From: Chloranthus sessilifolius
Taxonomy: Eukaryota > Streptophyta > Magnoliopsida > Chloranthales > Chloranthaceae
Assembly (NCBI GenBank): GCA_021018995.1
Contig: CM037595.1
Location: 90,476,991-90,540,990, forward strand
DNA length: 64,000 nt
Direction of reading: 5' to 3'
In this document: positions 1-10,500 of the stretch, piece after piece
Layout: each line of letters starts with the position of its first letter
How positions within the stretch are numbered: position 1 is the first letter of the stretch
Translations under genes and position numbers: made by a program
The notes under the pieces: model-generated
What the model saw: only the letters and a program-made list of their open reading frames with translations
What the model was told of the DNA's origin: nothing
Databases searched by the model: none

Positions 1-326
1 AGTTTACCTGCTTTAGCAAGTTCTCATTCTCTTTGCTAATATTCTGCTACCTGCTTTAGCATGTATTCATTCTCCTTGATAACTCTTTGCATAGCAAGAT
101 ATTATGAAAAGATTTACCTCTTTAACAGTTTCACCCTCCTCTCTACTCACTCCTTGTCAGAGCAGATTTTATTTGCTCTAATAGAGAGTTAGTAGAGAGC
201 AGAGAGGTTGTTGCTAGAGGAGGTAAATCTTCCTTTGCAGGGTGTTAGAAAAGAGAATGAGAACTAATTAAAGTAAGTAAATTCTATTGTGGCAGGGGCG
301 AGCAAAGTGCTATGCCATACGCAGCC
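1..326. mobile_element. MITE with GGCTGCGTATG-type ends, cut by the window start
   Basis: The right end reads CATACGCAGCC, the inverse of GGCTGCGTATG at 11677. The interior matches the split copy at 11677-15159 along its length, including TAGAGAGTTAGTAGAGAG. It has no coding capacity. The left end lies outside the window. This copy is intact where the other is interrupted by a solo LTR, so it serves as a paralogous empty site. Confidence 0.7.
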
Positions 327-407
327 TACATCTTGGCTGTCTATGTTGTATGACATTATGAAAAAAGTAAGGGCAAAAGTTGGTGTGTGCACAATTTTTT
401 TATATTA

Positions 408-833
408 GCTACCTCTATAAGTGTTCATGCAATCTCTGAAAGTGTTACCTCAGAAACCCCTGCAAAAGCATTGATTGCTTCGGATTAGACGGTGGAGATC
501 GTGTTTCATCCTGATCTTCCACACAATGGATCTTGAGATCACGTCGCACCTATCATATGGTCAACTTTTTATTCCACATGTCATAGATCCCCAAACAATA
601 CCCCTTGAATCTTGTGGCATACATCACGCTCAAACGTGATTTTAGGGCCATTTTGTGAGGATTTGTGACATGTGGAATAAAAAACTAACCGTCGGATAGG
701 TGCGACATGATCTCAAGATCCATTGTGTAGAAGATCAGGGGAAAACACGATCTCCATCACTTGATCCGATGCAATCAATGGTTTGCACAGGTGGGCGCTT
801 TCAAAAATTGTGTGGGCGCTAATAGAAGTACCC
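408..833. mobile_element. Palindromic MULE-like MITE, GCGCCCAC-end subtype
   Basis: The two halves are near inverse complements around a centre near 640. The left half carries GATCTTCCACACAATGGATC and the right half repeats it inverted. The right end reads GGGCGCTAATAGAAGTACCC. It belongs to the commonest repeat family of the window. Other copies carry 9 bp target duplications typical of Mutator-like elements; none is clear here. Confidence 0.75.
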
Positions 834-836
834 TAA

Positions 837-1214
837 GGGATTCATTACTTGCACACAGAGAGTTGTACACACACAATTTAAACGAAAGATTTAGTATTTT
901 GGAGGACTTTTCCCGTGAAAACATCATCTAAACCGTATGATTTAAAGGTTATATAAATCATTGGTGCAAAAGAGTGGAAAGAAATATAATCTCTATCATA
1001 TGATTCAATTCAATCAAAGGCCATTATTTGATTCGATGGTTGACGATGTAGAATCATTGTGTCTCTTTCCAATGTTTAGAGCCAAAGATCTCTAGAACAG
1101 GACCTTCAAATCATACAACGTAGATGATCTTTCGATGTGGCGCAGGTCCCCAAAATACTAAGTCTTTTGTTTAAATTGTGTGAGTGCCAATTTTGTAATT
1201 GCAAGTAATGGCTC
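837..1214. mobile_element. Palindromic MITE with GGG(A)xxCATTACTTGC ends
   Basis: The left end GGGATTCATTACTTGC is inverse to the right end GCAAGTAATGGCTC. The arms also share TTAGTATTTTGG/CCAAAATACTAA. It is non-coding and is the same type as 54164-54554, which has a perfect 9 bp target duplication. Confidence 0.65.
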
Positions 1215-1229
1215 ATGTATAAAAAATTA

Positions 1230-1595
1230 GGTAGCTCTATTCCCTCGTACGCAATTATTGAGGGCATCGATGCTAAAAATTAACTGTTTCGAATCAGACA
1301 ATGGAGATTGGTCTTAATCCCAATCTTCCGCATAATGGATCTTGAGACCATGGTGTGTGATGATTTTTAAGTTTCACATGACACAAATCCCAAAAAGTAA
1401 CTCAAAAATCATGTTTGAGTATGATGCATATCATGTGATTAATTTTTTATTGGATCTGTGCCCATTGGAATAAAAAGCTAACTAGTAGATAGTATGCCAA
1501 CTCTCAAGATACGTTGTGTAGAAGATTGAGATGAAAACTAATCTCCATCGTTTGATTCCAACCCGTGAATGCGCTTTTAGCTAGGTGAGCTATCC
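1230..1595. mobile_element. Palindromic MULE-like MITE, diverged copy
   Basis: It contains the family core: an AATCAGACAATGGAGAT-type arm, a TCTTCCGCATAATGGATC segment, and their inverse near 1500-1560. The ends GGTAGCTC and GAGCTATCC are inverse. No clear target duplication is visible. Confidence 0.6.
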
Positions 1596-1730
1596 AACAA
1601 ATTTATTAGGGTACCTTTGTTCGTGCCTACATGATTTCTGAGGGCTCCTACGTTCGAAACCCGTAGACTACAGATGATGGAGGTCGTTTTTCATCCCAAT
1701 CTTCCACACGATGGATCTTGAGACCATAAC

Positions 1731-2586
1731 CAGTGGCAGACCCAGGATTGTCTTATATTGGGGTATAACATTAATTAATATTTAAAACTAAAAAATATAC
1801 ATATAGAAAATATATTTCAAATTCGCTTACAAAACGATGTGTCATTAAAATCATTGGCATCTAAAAATCATTACTTGCTTACTTGAATATTAAAAAAAAA
1901 GAGACAAGTGTCCAGCTTTGGTCCTGAGGTTTTGGTGGCCTATATCGAGATTTCGAAATGGGACCTACTTATATTAACAAAAAAATTTTCATAATAGCTC
2001 CTAGGGTCAGTCCCAAGGATGTGTGCCATGCCGAATCAAGATCTGACTCTTTGATAGGTGCACCATGACCTCAAGTTCTATTGTGTGGAAGATTGGGACG
2101 AAAAACGATTTGCATCGTCTAATTCAAGGCAATCAATAATTTTTTTACAGTGGAAATGCGCGTATTCTTCACATGAAAAAACGCCAATCTTTCTAGAATG
2201 CATGACATTATTTTGATTTTCAAATATTATATATGGATTAAAGTTTTTAGTTCTATACATAACTAACTAAACCACTTTAGTGGATGAATTAGCAGTGATT
2301 TTAAGTTCAAACCTTCTTTTACTAGAGCCTTCCTACTTGTGTGTGTTTATACACACAAAAGCATAGCCGCTTGTGATAGAATCTCTCCTTAAATTCTTCC
2401 CTAGAAAAATTTATTAGTCCTAAAATAAGAGAGAGAGAAATCTCTCCTAAAATTAGTCCGAAAATAAGTGCGAGAATGTTATCAATAACCTATTTTATTT
2501 TATTTTCTTTTAAACGTACTATTTTTTTTTTTTTATAGTCACCGTGGGCATCTACCCATGCTAGGCTTTAACTGGGTCCGCCATTA
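1731..2586. mobile_element. hAT-type element inserted in a MITE
   Basis: The left end CAGTGGCAGACCCAGG is inverse to the right end CTGGGTCCGCCATTA. It is flanked by a perfect 8 bp duplication ACCATAAC at 1723-1730 and 2587-2594, as expected for hAT transposition. It is about 856 bp, has no transposase, and is therefore non-autonomous. A piece of the palindromic MITE family (about 2000-2190) lies inside it. Confidence 0.85.
1990..2190. mobile_element. Partial palindromic MITE inside the hAT element
   Basis: It carries one arm of the palindromic MITE family, including GTGGAAGATTGGGACGAAAA and a CATCGTCTAATTCAAGGCAA-type end. The second arm is missing. It is the third nesting level at this locus. 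Confidence 0.6.
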
Positions 2587-2897
2587 ACCATAACTACACC
2601 ATCAAATGGTCAATTTTTTATTCCATGTAACACATATCCCAAAAAATGGTCCTAAACTCTTGGTTAAGCGTGATGTGTGCCATGTGATTTTAGAGCCATT
2701 TTAGGGATCTATGCCACATGAAAAAAAAAAATTGACCGTTTGATGGTACACTTATGGTCTCAAGATTGACCATGTGAAGGATTGAGTGAAAAATGATCCC
2801 CATCATCTGAATCCAAGCAGTCCACGGGTTTCAGTGGGTCTCGACGTAGTTGCCCTCAAAAATCACGTAGGCGCGATCAGAGGTACCCAATTTATTC

Positions 2898-3626
2898 TTA
2901 TTTCCTTAATTGGTGTGTAGATAACAAAGTTTGGTGTGCAACTAAAAATAGTGCATGAGGAGAAAAAAGTGGTGTGCAAGTAGTAGCCCTTTTAGAAAAA
3001 CTCAAACCCTAAAAAAGGCAAGTAGGTGGAGTGGTGGTGGCCACTAAACTTATATTCCATCAAACCTACATGCAATGGTTTGATGCTGCATGACTCAGCC
3101 ATTCCATTAAAAGAAATTCCCCCAACCTTCTTCACAAAGCTTTCTTTCCTAACATTTCCATCTTTTATCATCTCATACTTTAATACCCACTTTTCTCTAC
3201 TTCAATTTGAGCCATCAACTTCTTCCCAATAAAAAGCGTGGGGCCTAAGGCAGGGAGCTACAAAAGTTCTGTATATAAAAGAAGTAAATATGCTATACAC
3301 TTTATCTAAGTGTAGAATAGCTGCTATGCTAAACACATACATCTTACACCATTAATATTATTTGAAATAGTTGACTGATTAATGCAATCATACTAAAGCT
3401 GGATTTAAATAAGAGAGTAAGGTTGTTAACGGTGAAAGATTGAAGTGTATAGCCAAATGGTATGCTAAAAACAAGCTACTTTTATATATAGTCTCTTTTA
3501 TCACATTTTCACTTCTTATGCCATTAGCCAGAGGGCTAAAGCTGCCACTGAGGCCAGCCAAACTCTCCCTGCAAAAATAGAAAACAAAGAAAATAAAATA
3601 AAATAAAAGTGATTTTTTATTTTTGT
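2898..3626. other. Non-coding stretch, no gene recognised
   Basis: AT-rich sequence with short mirror-like phrases (GGTGTGTAGATAAC, GGTGTGCAAC, GGTGTGCAAG) near 2915-2985. The short open frame at 3026-3232 shows no recognisable domain. The rest is unassigned. Confidence 0.4.
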
Positions 3627-4334
3627 GTTTTTTTCATATGCCCCCCTTGAGATATGCCGATATTGCATCAAACCCTTGAGTTATGGATATTTATTCTGCA
3701 GCCCTTAATTTTGTGTTTCTGATTCATATACTCCTGCCGTTAATTAGTCGTGAGTTTTATGGACTGAAAGGGATACTTTGCGGTTTATGGACTGAAACGA
3801 CTACTTTGCCTTTAATAAAACCAATATTCTAAAAATACCACCATTTTAAAAGGCCCTTCACTCATCTACTTTGCCTTTAATAAGTCATGGCATTATAGTT
3901 TACCACCACTCTAAAGGCCCTTCATTCTCCTTTAATTACAAGCCATGCAATTATATCTTACCACCATTATTCTAAAAAGGGTACCTTTAAATCCACCCAC
4001 AAATTCTTTGAGTTCACCCACACCGAAACACATCGATTGCATTGAATTAGACGATGAAAATTGTTTATCGTCCCAATATTTCATGAGATAGATCTTTAGA
4101 TCAGTAGTGTACCATTAGACGGATGGGATCAAGGATCATAGTAGTGCGCTCAATCTCTACCAGAAATTAGTGTATGTTCACTTGGATCTAGATCATAGAT
4201 TTATGCATTTGGCCAATAAAATATATGCAATAGTCCATACAAAAGTAGTTGATGAGCGGTTATGATGCCTAATACATGCGATTTCCAATATATGGTTCAT
4301 AAAAGAAGTGGTCAATTGATTGGACGGTTGGGAT

Positions 4335-4573
4335 CAAGGATCAAAATATCGGTTTCGGGCATGACTGAAACCAAAAATTTGAATGAAAATTTCGGCCATA
4401 TTTTTGAATTTCGGTCAAAATTTCGGCCGAAAAATTTATTGTCATACATAATTTGACCGAAATTTCAAGGGTTGTTTTCGTTTCGGTGATGACCGAAATC
4501 GATAAATTTTTGTCGACAGTATAAATTATAGGTCGAAAGTTTGAAATACGGTTCGGATGGTTCCGCTTGTACA
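4335..4573. mobile_element. TTTCGG-rich word repeat, probable decayed hAT-type copy
   Basis: It begins CAAGGATCAAAATATCGG, the same start as elements with target duplications at 51772 and 6264. The interior is saturated with TTTCGGCC, CCGAAATTT and related words. The right border is unclear, and no duplication is seen. Confidence 0.45.
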
Positions 4574-5090
4574 ATCATTGGAGATTAATGATGACACCAG
4601 CACAAGAGGGTTTCAATCCGTCGGGTCAACTCGATGGGTCAAAGTCAAATGACCCGACCTGCCATAGGCTTGGGCTTGGGTTCAGATTTTCAAGTCCCAA
4701 CCCATTAAGTCGGGTTGGAAATGCTGATTCATTTATTTCTAAGTTCCACTCAACTACCAAATTGTTTATTATTTAATTCTCAACAACATTACTCATATAC
4801 CCATTATAAAAAATCACTAAAATTTTAGATACCCAAAATTAAAAACAATCCCAAAATAATAAAAAAAACCTACCAAAACTTTTAGATGCCCAAAGTTAAA
4901 AATAATTCCAAAATTTGGTTATTAATCTAAGAATATATAGATTGAAGGTTTTCTTTACAAAAATAATTGCATGGTTTGTCATAAATCTTCCATTGGTTAA
5001 GAATTCGTCTAAATGTTGACATGCTTTAACGGGAGAATCACCCATTTGATGGGCCTTGAATCTAATGGATGAATGAAGGGCCTTTTAGAA

Positions 5091-5493
5091 GAGTACTTTT
5101 AAATCCACCCACCGAATCTTTGAGTCCACTCACGCTAAAACACGTTGATTGAATTGAATCGAATGATGAAGATCATTTATCCTTCCAATCTTTCAGGAGA
5201 TCGATCTTTAGATCATGGGTGTACCCTTAGACGGTCGAATTTTTATTTCACGTGACACACATCTCAGAAAAGTGACTTTAACATCACGTGCACGCTTAAA
5301 ATTGAGTTTAAGGTCATTTTTATGGGTACCACATAAATAAAAAAATCGATCGTCTGATGGTACACTCATGATCTAAAGATCGATCTCATGAAATATTGGG
5401 AAGGTAAACAATCTCTATCGTCTAATTCAATGCAGTTGATGTGTTTCAGCATGGGTGAACTCAAAGATTTTGTGGGTGGATTTAAAGGTACTC
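5091..5493. mobile_element. Palindromic MULE-like MITE, AAATCCACCCAC-end subtype
   Basis: The ends GAGTACTTTTAAATCCACCC and GGGTGGATTTAAAGGTACTC are inverse. The flanks CTTTTAGAA (5082-5090) and TTTTTAGAA (5494-5502) form a 9 bp duplication with one mismatch. The interior is an imperfect palindrome around position 5300. No open frame belongs to it. Confidence 0.85.
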
Positions 5494-5897
5494 TTTTTAG
5501 AATGGTGGTGGTGGTAAAGCTATAATGCATGACTTGTAAATAAAGGTGAACGAATGGCCTTTTAGAATGATGGTAAATTATAATGGCATGACTTATAAAT
5601 ATAAATGAATGAATGACCTTTTAGTATGGTGGTATTTTTAGAATATTAGTTTCGTTTGAGTCTATAAACTCACGACCAATTAACGACAGGAAGTATATGA
5701 AGTAGAAAAACAAAAGTAAGAACTACAAAATAAATACTCATAACTCAGGGAGTTTGATGCAATGTCGGCATATCTCGGGGGGTGATATATGCAAAAAATC
5801 CTTTAATTTTTTATAGCTCTTCTGGTATCTCATAAAGAAGGAAAATAGGTGAGTGAGCAATTTACGAAATAGCAGTAAATATCAAATGATGCTTTAT

Positions 5898-5949
<52 letters not shown>
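5898..5949. repeat. (AT)n microsatellite
   Basis: About 25 uninterrupted AT units. Confidence 0.95.
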
Positions 5950-5952
<3 letters not shown>

Positions 5953-6119
5953 AATGTCACCATAGCTTAACCTCTATGCACTTACTTTATCTATCTTAAA
6001 TGATGCTTTATGTTATATACACAAGGATTTATTTTTCTATTTCTAAAAACTTTATTGAAAGCAAATATTGCTTAATTAAGACTCAAACAATTAAAAATAT
6101 TAAATTATAAAAACTAAAC

Positions 6120-6240
6120 GTAGGGGAGATTTGTTGAGGATAAAGTGCAGGGCTAATTGAGCCCCACAGCACTCGCAGCCAATTACATCGCGCTATATCA
6201 GCCGCCTCTATTTTATTTGCATAAAATCTATCCTCAATAT
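6120..6240. mobile_element. Small inverted-repeat element, GTTGAGGAxAAAGTGCAGG family
   Basis: It carries TTGTTGAGGATAAAGTGCAG and TATATCAGCCGCCTCTATTT. The same two blocks occur in the other orientation at 21104-21238. The terminal part near 6230 (ATCTATCCTC) is inverse to the start. No duplication could be assigned. Confidence 0.45.
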
Positions 6241-6263
6241 AACACTGTCCAATAGCTAATAAT

Positions 6264-6398
6264 CGAGGATCAAAATTTCGAATTTCGTTTCTGTAGGGTC
6301 TGAAATTAAAATTTCGACCGAAATCTTTAAAGACATACAAAATACTCGAGATTTTAAGATTTCAATTTCGGTCATTACGGTTGAAAATTTGATCCTTG
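6264..6398. mobile_element. hAT-type word element, TTTCGG family
   Basis: The left end CGAGGATCAAAATTTCG is inverse to the right end AAAATTTGATCCTTG. The flanks CTAATAAT (6256-6263) and CTGATAAC (6399-6406) agree at 6 of 8 positions, as a decayed 8 bp duplication would. The interior is filled with TTTCG/CGAAA words. Confidence 0.65.
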
Positions 6399-6406
6399 CT
6401 GATAAC

Positions 6407-7001
6407 GCAGTGGGATGCAAGCGTACACATTTACGCTGGAGGCATCACTTAGCATTCATACCAAAAAAAAAAAAAAAAAAAAAAGATAAAATGGCTCTTG
6501 ACCCATATTTAAACACTAAAATAGTGTTTAAATGATTTTACACCCATAGTGACAAATTCATCTGAAATTTCTTCGAAATTTACTGAAATAGGAGTCGGGC
6601 GAAACTTTCCGCAAAATTTCGATAATTTCTCCAAAATCGCTGAAATTTTATTATTTTCTGCGAAATTAACGAAATTTCACCAAAATTAATAAATCATTTC
6701 TAATTTTTGTCACCATTAGAACCATTAGAGTGTGAGTTATCATTAGGCCATGCATATCCATCATCAATCTAAATTGTAAAAGTGACAATCCATCATTAGA
6801 CCTATCTCAGCCCAAAAATATGTGCCCATAAGTTGATATGCACCATCCGATTGATGACGTTTATCATCAGCCATAGATACTAAAAACAACGGTTCATATT
6901 GACTAGATCAGATGGTTCAAATCTCCCTAAAACAACATTTTTGGGCCTGTTGCACCTCAATCTATGATCTAACACTTAGACTGTACGGATCGATCACATC
7001 T
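6407..7001. other. Non-coding stretch with a short perfect hairpin
   Basis: It holds an A-run at 6463-6484 and a perfect 12-bp inverted repeat, ATTTAAACACTA/TAGTGTTTAAAT, with a 3-nt loop at about 6509-6535. A further patch of GAAATTT words runs from 6560 to 6710. It might hold a later exon or the 3' UTR of the minus-strand gene at 7002-7916, but none is recognisable. Confidence 0.4.
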
Positions 7002-7916
7002 TTAAGGATTGATGGTGTAAGATCCCTTTAGCACAATTTTGGTGTTTAAAAAGAAAAAAAACATACAGTTAATCAAAATACCGACGGTGGCAGATCCAGA
7101 GACCCAATAATCCCCTTGACCGTAGCAATCCGTACTGGTGTTCACTCCGTTCTTACAAACGCACACAAAGTAATCACGCGGCGGCGCATACCCGCACACC
7201 CCACCCGTTTTCTCACACTCCTCACAAGCAGTGGCAACATTGTAATTATCGAAACCAACCTGGTTAAATTCCAACACCACGCCATACACCCAACGGCTAG
7301 GATCCGTCGGGAAATCACCCAACGAAGCAACCGACGCATAGCCTGCGCATTTTAGCTGCTTCAGGTCGAGATCGCCCTTGGGGTTGAGATTAGCTGGCGA
7401 GTAGACACAGCAAGAGTCAGTAGACGAGAAGAGAGGTAGGCCTAAGGAGACAACAGAGGGACACGTGTAGATAGATGCGCAGAGGTGAGTATTTGAAGGG
7501 TCACAGATTGGGGAGCCGTTAAGGGTGAAAGATGAGGTAGGGGAGGCGCACGATAAGAGGATGAAAACGGAGGGTCCGATTTGGAAGGGGCTGTTCCAGT
7601 CGAGGCCGAAGTTGGGGCTGTGTTGCATGCAGGAGCATTCGGACATGAGGGGTGGGGTGACGGTTAAGGTTGAGGTGGCGTAGGATATGGAGGTTATGGG
7701 GTAAGAGCCTTTGTGGGTGTTGAGGAGGAGTTGGTCGTTGGAGGGTGTGCAGGTTACGAAGGGGTGGAAGCGAGGGGACCCGCAGCCGTAGCCACTGCCA
7801 AGTGGGTACTTAACTGGGAGTGAGCCGCATGTGTTTTGGCAGGCCGGTTGCAAGGCTAACGTGCTCCAGGGGGAGAGACTGAAAAGGAAGGTGATGACTA
7901 GACTAACGTACGCCAT
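7002..7916 (-). CDS. Wall-associated galacturonan-binding (GUB_WAK-type) secreted protein
   Basis: The ORF predicts 304 residues. Residues 1-22 form a hydrophobic signal peptide. A cysteine-rich extracellular domain then starts CQNTCGSLPVKYPLGSGYGC, the pattern of the pectin-binding N-terminal domain of wall-associated kinases. A second cysteine-rich block near residues 190-265 (CAGYAS, CEECEKTGGVCGY, FVCVCKNG) resembles the WAK-associated C-terminal domain. No kinase domain follows. Related kinase-less plant proteins are predicted to be secreted or membrane-anchored at the wall, so the wall location is inferred. A possible splice donor (GTCG|GTATTTT) occurs at 7081/7080. The last about 25 residues (ILINCMFFFFL and onward) may therefore be intron, and the true C-terminus may lie in an unrecognised downstream exon. 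The start is the ATG just after a pyrimidine-rich leader. G+C content is clearly above the surroundings. Confidence 0.8.
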   Translation of the reverse strand: MAYVSLVITFLFSLSPWSTLALQPACQNTCGSLPVKYPLGSGYGCGSPRFHPFVTCTPSNDQLLLNTHKGSYPITSISYATSTLTVTPPLMSECSCMQHSPNFGLDWNSPFQIGPSVFILLSCASPTSSFTLNGSPICDPSNTHLCASIYTCPSVVSLGLPLFSSTDSCCVYSPANLNPKGDLDLKQLKCAGYASVASLGDFPTDPSRWVYGVVLEFNQVGFDNYNVATACEECEKTGGVCGYAPPRDYFVCVCKNGVNTSTDCYGQGDYWVSGSATVGILINCMFFFFLNTKIVLKGSYTINP

Positions 7917-7925
7917 GCATGCATG

Positions 7926-7980
7926 AAAAAGAAAAAGAAAAAGAAGAGGAAGAGGAAGAGGAAGAGGAAGAGGAAGAGGG
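7926..7980. repeat. Purine tract (AAGAGG)n beside the GUB_WAK start codon
   Basis: Repeated AAGAGG/AAAAAG units lie immediately upstream of the minus-strand ATG, so the 5' UTR of the transcript would be a CCTCTT-rich pyrimidine tract. Such CT tracts are common near plant promoters; a regulatory role is inference. Confidence 0.7.
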
Positions 7981-8107
7981 GCTTCTTGTGATTGAAGAAT
8001 AAGGCTAGCAAGTAGGTTTTCTTAAGTAAGAGTTTTTCTATTGCCAAAACGAATTTTACCGTACGCACACCAATCTAGCCTCCCACCTGAAATTGTAATT
8101 TAATTAG

Positions 8108-8506
8108 GTTCGCGTTATTTGCACCTTTTTTTTTTCTTATGATAATGGACCGTTGACTCGCTTGAATCAGAAGATGGAGATCTTTTGTAGTCCTAACTTT
8201 CCGCACAATATATCTTGAGAGCATGGCACACCTATGAAACGGTTAGATATTGATTCTACATTGTACACATCTCAAAAAATATCATGATCTTAGACATACC
8301 CATTAGATGGTCACTTTTGGTGATGTGTAACACGTGGAATCAACATGTGACTGCCTGATAGGTGTGCCATGATCTCAAGATTTATTTTGTGAAAGATTGG
8401 GTCAAAAAATAATTTCAATCATCTGATTCAAAGCAATCAACAATTTTTTATGATAAATATACGTGTGTACACTCCACAAGGTTGACGGGTGTATTTAACT
8501 ATACCC
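8108..8506. mobile_element. Palindromic MULE-like MITE, TTATTTGCACC-end subtype
   Basis: The left end GGTTCGCGTTATTTGCACC is inverse to the right end GGTGTATTTAACTATACCC. The flanks ATTTAATTA (8099-8107) and ATTTAACTA (8507-8515) form a 9 bp duplication with one mismatch. The interior shares the family core (CACAATATATCTTGAGA and its inverse). Confidence 0.8.
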
Positions 8507-8996
8507 ATTTAACTATTGTTTTGATTCAATGTGGCACACATCTAAAGAAAGTAATCTTTAAGATCACGATGAACCGTAATTTGTACCACATGATTTTTTA
8601 TAGTCCTTTTAAATTCATTTAACAAATTAAATGTTTGAGCTCACTCATGCTGAAATCTATTGACTGCTTTGAAACAAACGATTGAAAATTATTTTTCTTC
8701 TCAATCTCTCATACGTTGGATTTAAGGTTACTTTTCCATGGATATAGAATGTGAAATAAAAAATTGACATATATTGTTCTACCTATAATTTTAAGATCAG
8801 ACGAAAGATTGGGACAAAACATAATCTATATTAGAGCATCTCCAACGGAGAAGTTATCCCACTGGCCAAAGTTATTTTAGTATCCAAATATCAAAAAATA
8901 AGCTCTAGCAGAGAAATTATCCCACCCACCAAAATAGATGTTTGCTATGGTAATAGTTAAACTTAGCTATTAAAATAATACTTTTTTTTTATGAAT

Positions 8997-9043
<47 letters not shown>

Positions 9044-9060
9044 CTAGTAGTAAAGTAAAA
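8507..9060. other. Diverged repeat sequence with a MITE-like start and (CT)n
   Basis: 8530-8830 is a diverged palindromic-MITE half. At 8835 the phrase AGAGCATCTCCAACGGAGAA matches a start common to many plant MITEs, but no inverse end was found. A (CT)n microsatellite occupies 9000-9041. Confidence 0.45.
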
Positions 9061-9074
9061 AAATAAGAATAAAT

Positions 9075-9672
9075 CGAAACTGCATTGAAACCCCGAGGGT
9101 TCCAAATCGGACCGAACTGCACCAAAACCTGACACAAACCGAACTCCAATTCAGTTCAGTTTGGGTGGCTTAAAAGCGAAAAAAAAATTGAAAAAAATAA
9201 AAAAAGTAGGTATTTTACCCACACCGAAACTCGACACAGACTAAACCGAGCCCAATTCAGTTCGGTTTGGGTGGCTTGAAAGCGAAAAAAACCCAAAAAA
9301 GCCGAAAAAACCAAAAAAATAAAAACGTATTTTACCTACACCGAACCAAAGTGGTTTCGGTTTTAGAAAAAAAATTAAACCGAACTGAAATTTGACACAA
9401 ACCGAACCGAATCAAACCGAACTTCAATTCGGTTTGGTTTCGGTTCGGGTGGTTTGAAGCCCAAAAAAAACCCAAAAAAATGAAAAGATACCCTCAAAAA
9501 ACAAAAAAAAGTAGGTATTTTACCTACACTGAACCGAACCAAACCAAATCGGTTTCGATTTCCGAAAAAAAATTGAAGCGAACCAAATAGGTTTCAATTC
9601 AGTTTGGGGTGTATCAAAACGAACACCGAAAATTTCAGGTTTAGTTCGGTCGGTGTACCGAACTTGCATCCC
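9075..9672. mobile_element. AACCGAA-rich word repeat with a TTGCATCCCTA end
   Basis: The interior is filled with AACCGAAC, TTCGGTTTGG and CCGAACTTCAATTC words. The right end reads GAACTTGCATCCCTA, identical in type to the element at 9979-10411 that has a full target duplication. The left end is eroded. Confidence 0.6.
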
Positions 9673-9978
9673 TAAGTGTGGATAATAAAATAGTAATAAA
9701 GCTAGAATAAAAAATAATATTTAATAAAAAAGAGTACGTAAAATAGAGTGTCTTATAGGGTAATTTTTTACTGTAATAATAATTAAAATAGTGTCTAATT
9801 ACCCAAATTTAGCTCTCTTAACTTAGAGATTCGGTAAGTTTTCGTTCTCTGAGTACTACGCTAGAATATATTTGACATGAAAGACAAACTTCTGATTGGC
9901 TATGTGAGAGTATACGGTCAAAACATTTCAGGCCACATTTTCAGGGCCGTGCAGAAAATTTAACATTGAGATCATAAA

Positions 9979-10411
9979 TACAGATGCAAATCCTAAACCG
10001 AAACTCAATACCGAATCAAAAACCGAGGATATCGAACTGACTTGAATCGCACCAAAAATTAAAAAAAACCGAACCAAACCAAATCTAATCTGATTTGGTT
10101 TTAAGTTAGGTGGCAAAAACTGAAAATTGGGGGAATGGGATGAGAAAATTAAAAAATATGAAGAAAAATTGAAAAAATAAAAAAAATTAAGAAAATATAT
10201 TAAAAAGATAAGAAAAGTAGGTAAAATATTCACATTGACCTAAAGCCGAACCAAAAAAACTGAAATATTTTTGTCTTGGTTTGGGTGTCGGTTTCAAAAA
10301 AAAGCTACCGAACTGAACCGACACCTATGGGTTTCAGATCGATTTCAATGTGCGGGTTATCGAATCGAAAACCAAAAAAATTGGTTTAGATTCACCGAAT
10401 TTGCATCCCTA
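9979..10411. mobile_element. hAT-type word element, AACCGAA family
   Basis: The ends TACAGATGCAAAT and ATTTGCATCCCTA are inverse with few mismatches. A perfect 8 bp duplication ATCATAAA lies at 9971-9978 and 10412-10419. The interior repeats AACCGAA and TTCGGTTT words. The minus-strand open frame across it is low-complexity and is not a gene. Confidence 0.85.
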
Positions 10412-10500
10412 ATCATAAATGAGTTACAAAGCCAACACAAATGGATGGAAGGCTACGATGAAGATGATTTGAGAGGAATGCCAGACGGAATATGGCGATA

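Larger units (their letters stand above)
1609..2888. mobile_element. Palindromic MULE-like MITE interrupted by a hAT element
   Basis: The ends GGGTACC (1609) and GGTACCC (2888) are inverse. The flanks AATTTATTA (1600-1608) and AATTTATTC (2889-2897) form a 9 bp target duplication with one mismatch. Removing the inner element at 1731-2586 and one copy of its 8 bp duplication leaves a palindromic element of about 416 bp. The arms carry the family core near 1660-1720 and 2590-2850. Confidence 0.85.
3627..5800. mobile_element. Large foldback element with long inverted arms
   Basis: The sequence at about 3630-3990 is repeated in inverted order at about 5490-5800. Matching pairs include CCGATATTGCATCAAAC with GTTTGATGCAATGTCGG and GTCGTGAGTTTTATGGACT with AGTCTATAAACTCACGAC. 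The arms extend inward into MITE sequence. The centre holds a half MITE (3979-4133), a TTTCGG-rich repeat (4335-4570), a GGGTC/GACCC-rich patch (4600-4720) and a complete MITE (5091-5493). A partial second copy lies at 34959-35805. It has no coding capacity. Confidence 0.7.

Noticed and set aside
7116-7355. Frames on both strands inside the GUB_WAK gene
   Set aside because: They are shadows of the real minus-strand frame, which alone has a signal peptide and family cysteines.
9928-10233. 101-residue minus-strand frame rich in Phe and Leu
   Set aside because: It crosses the AACCGAA-family hAT-type element and reads A-rich repeat sequence; no domain.
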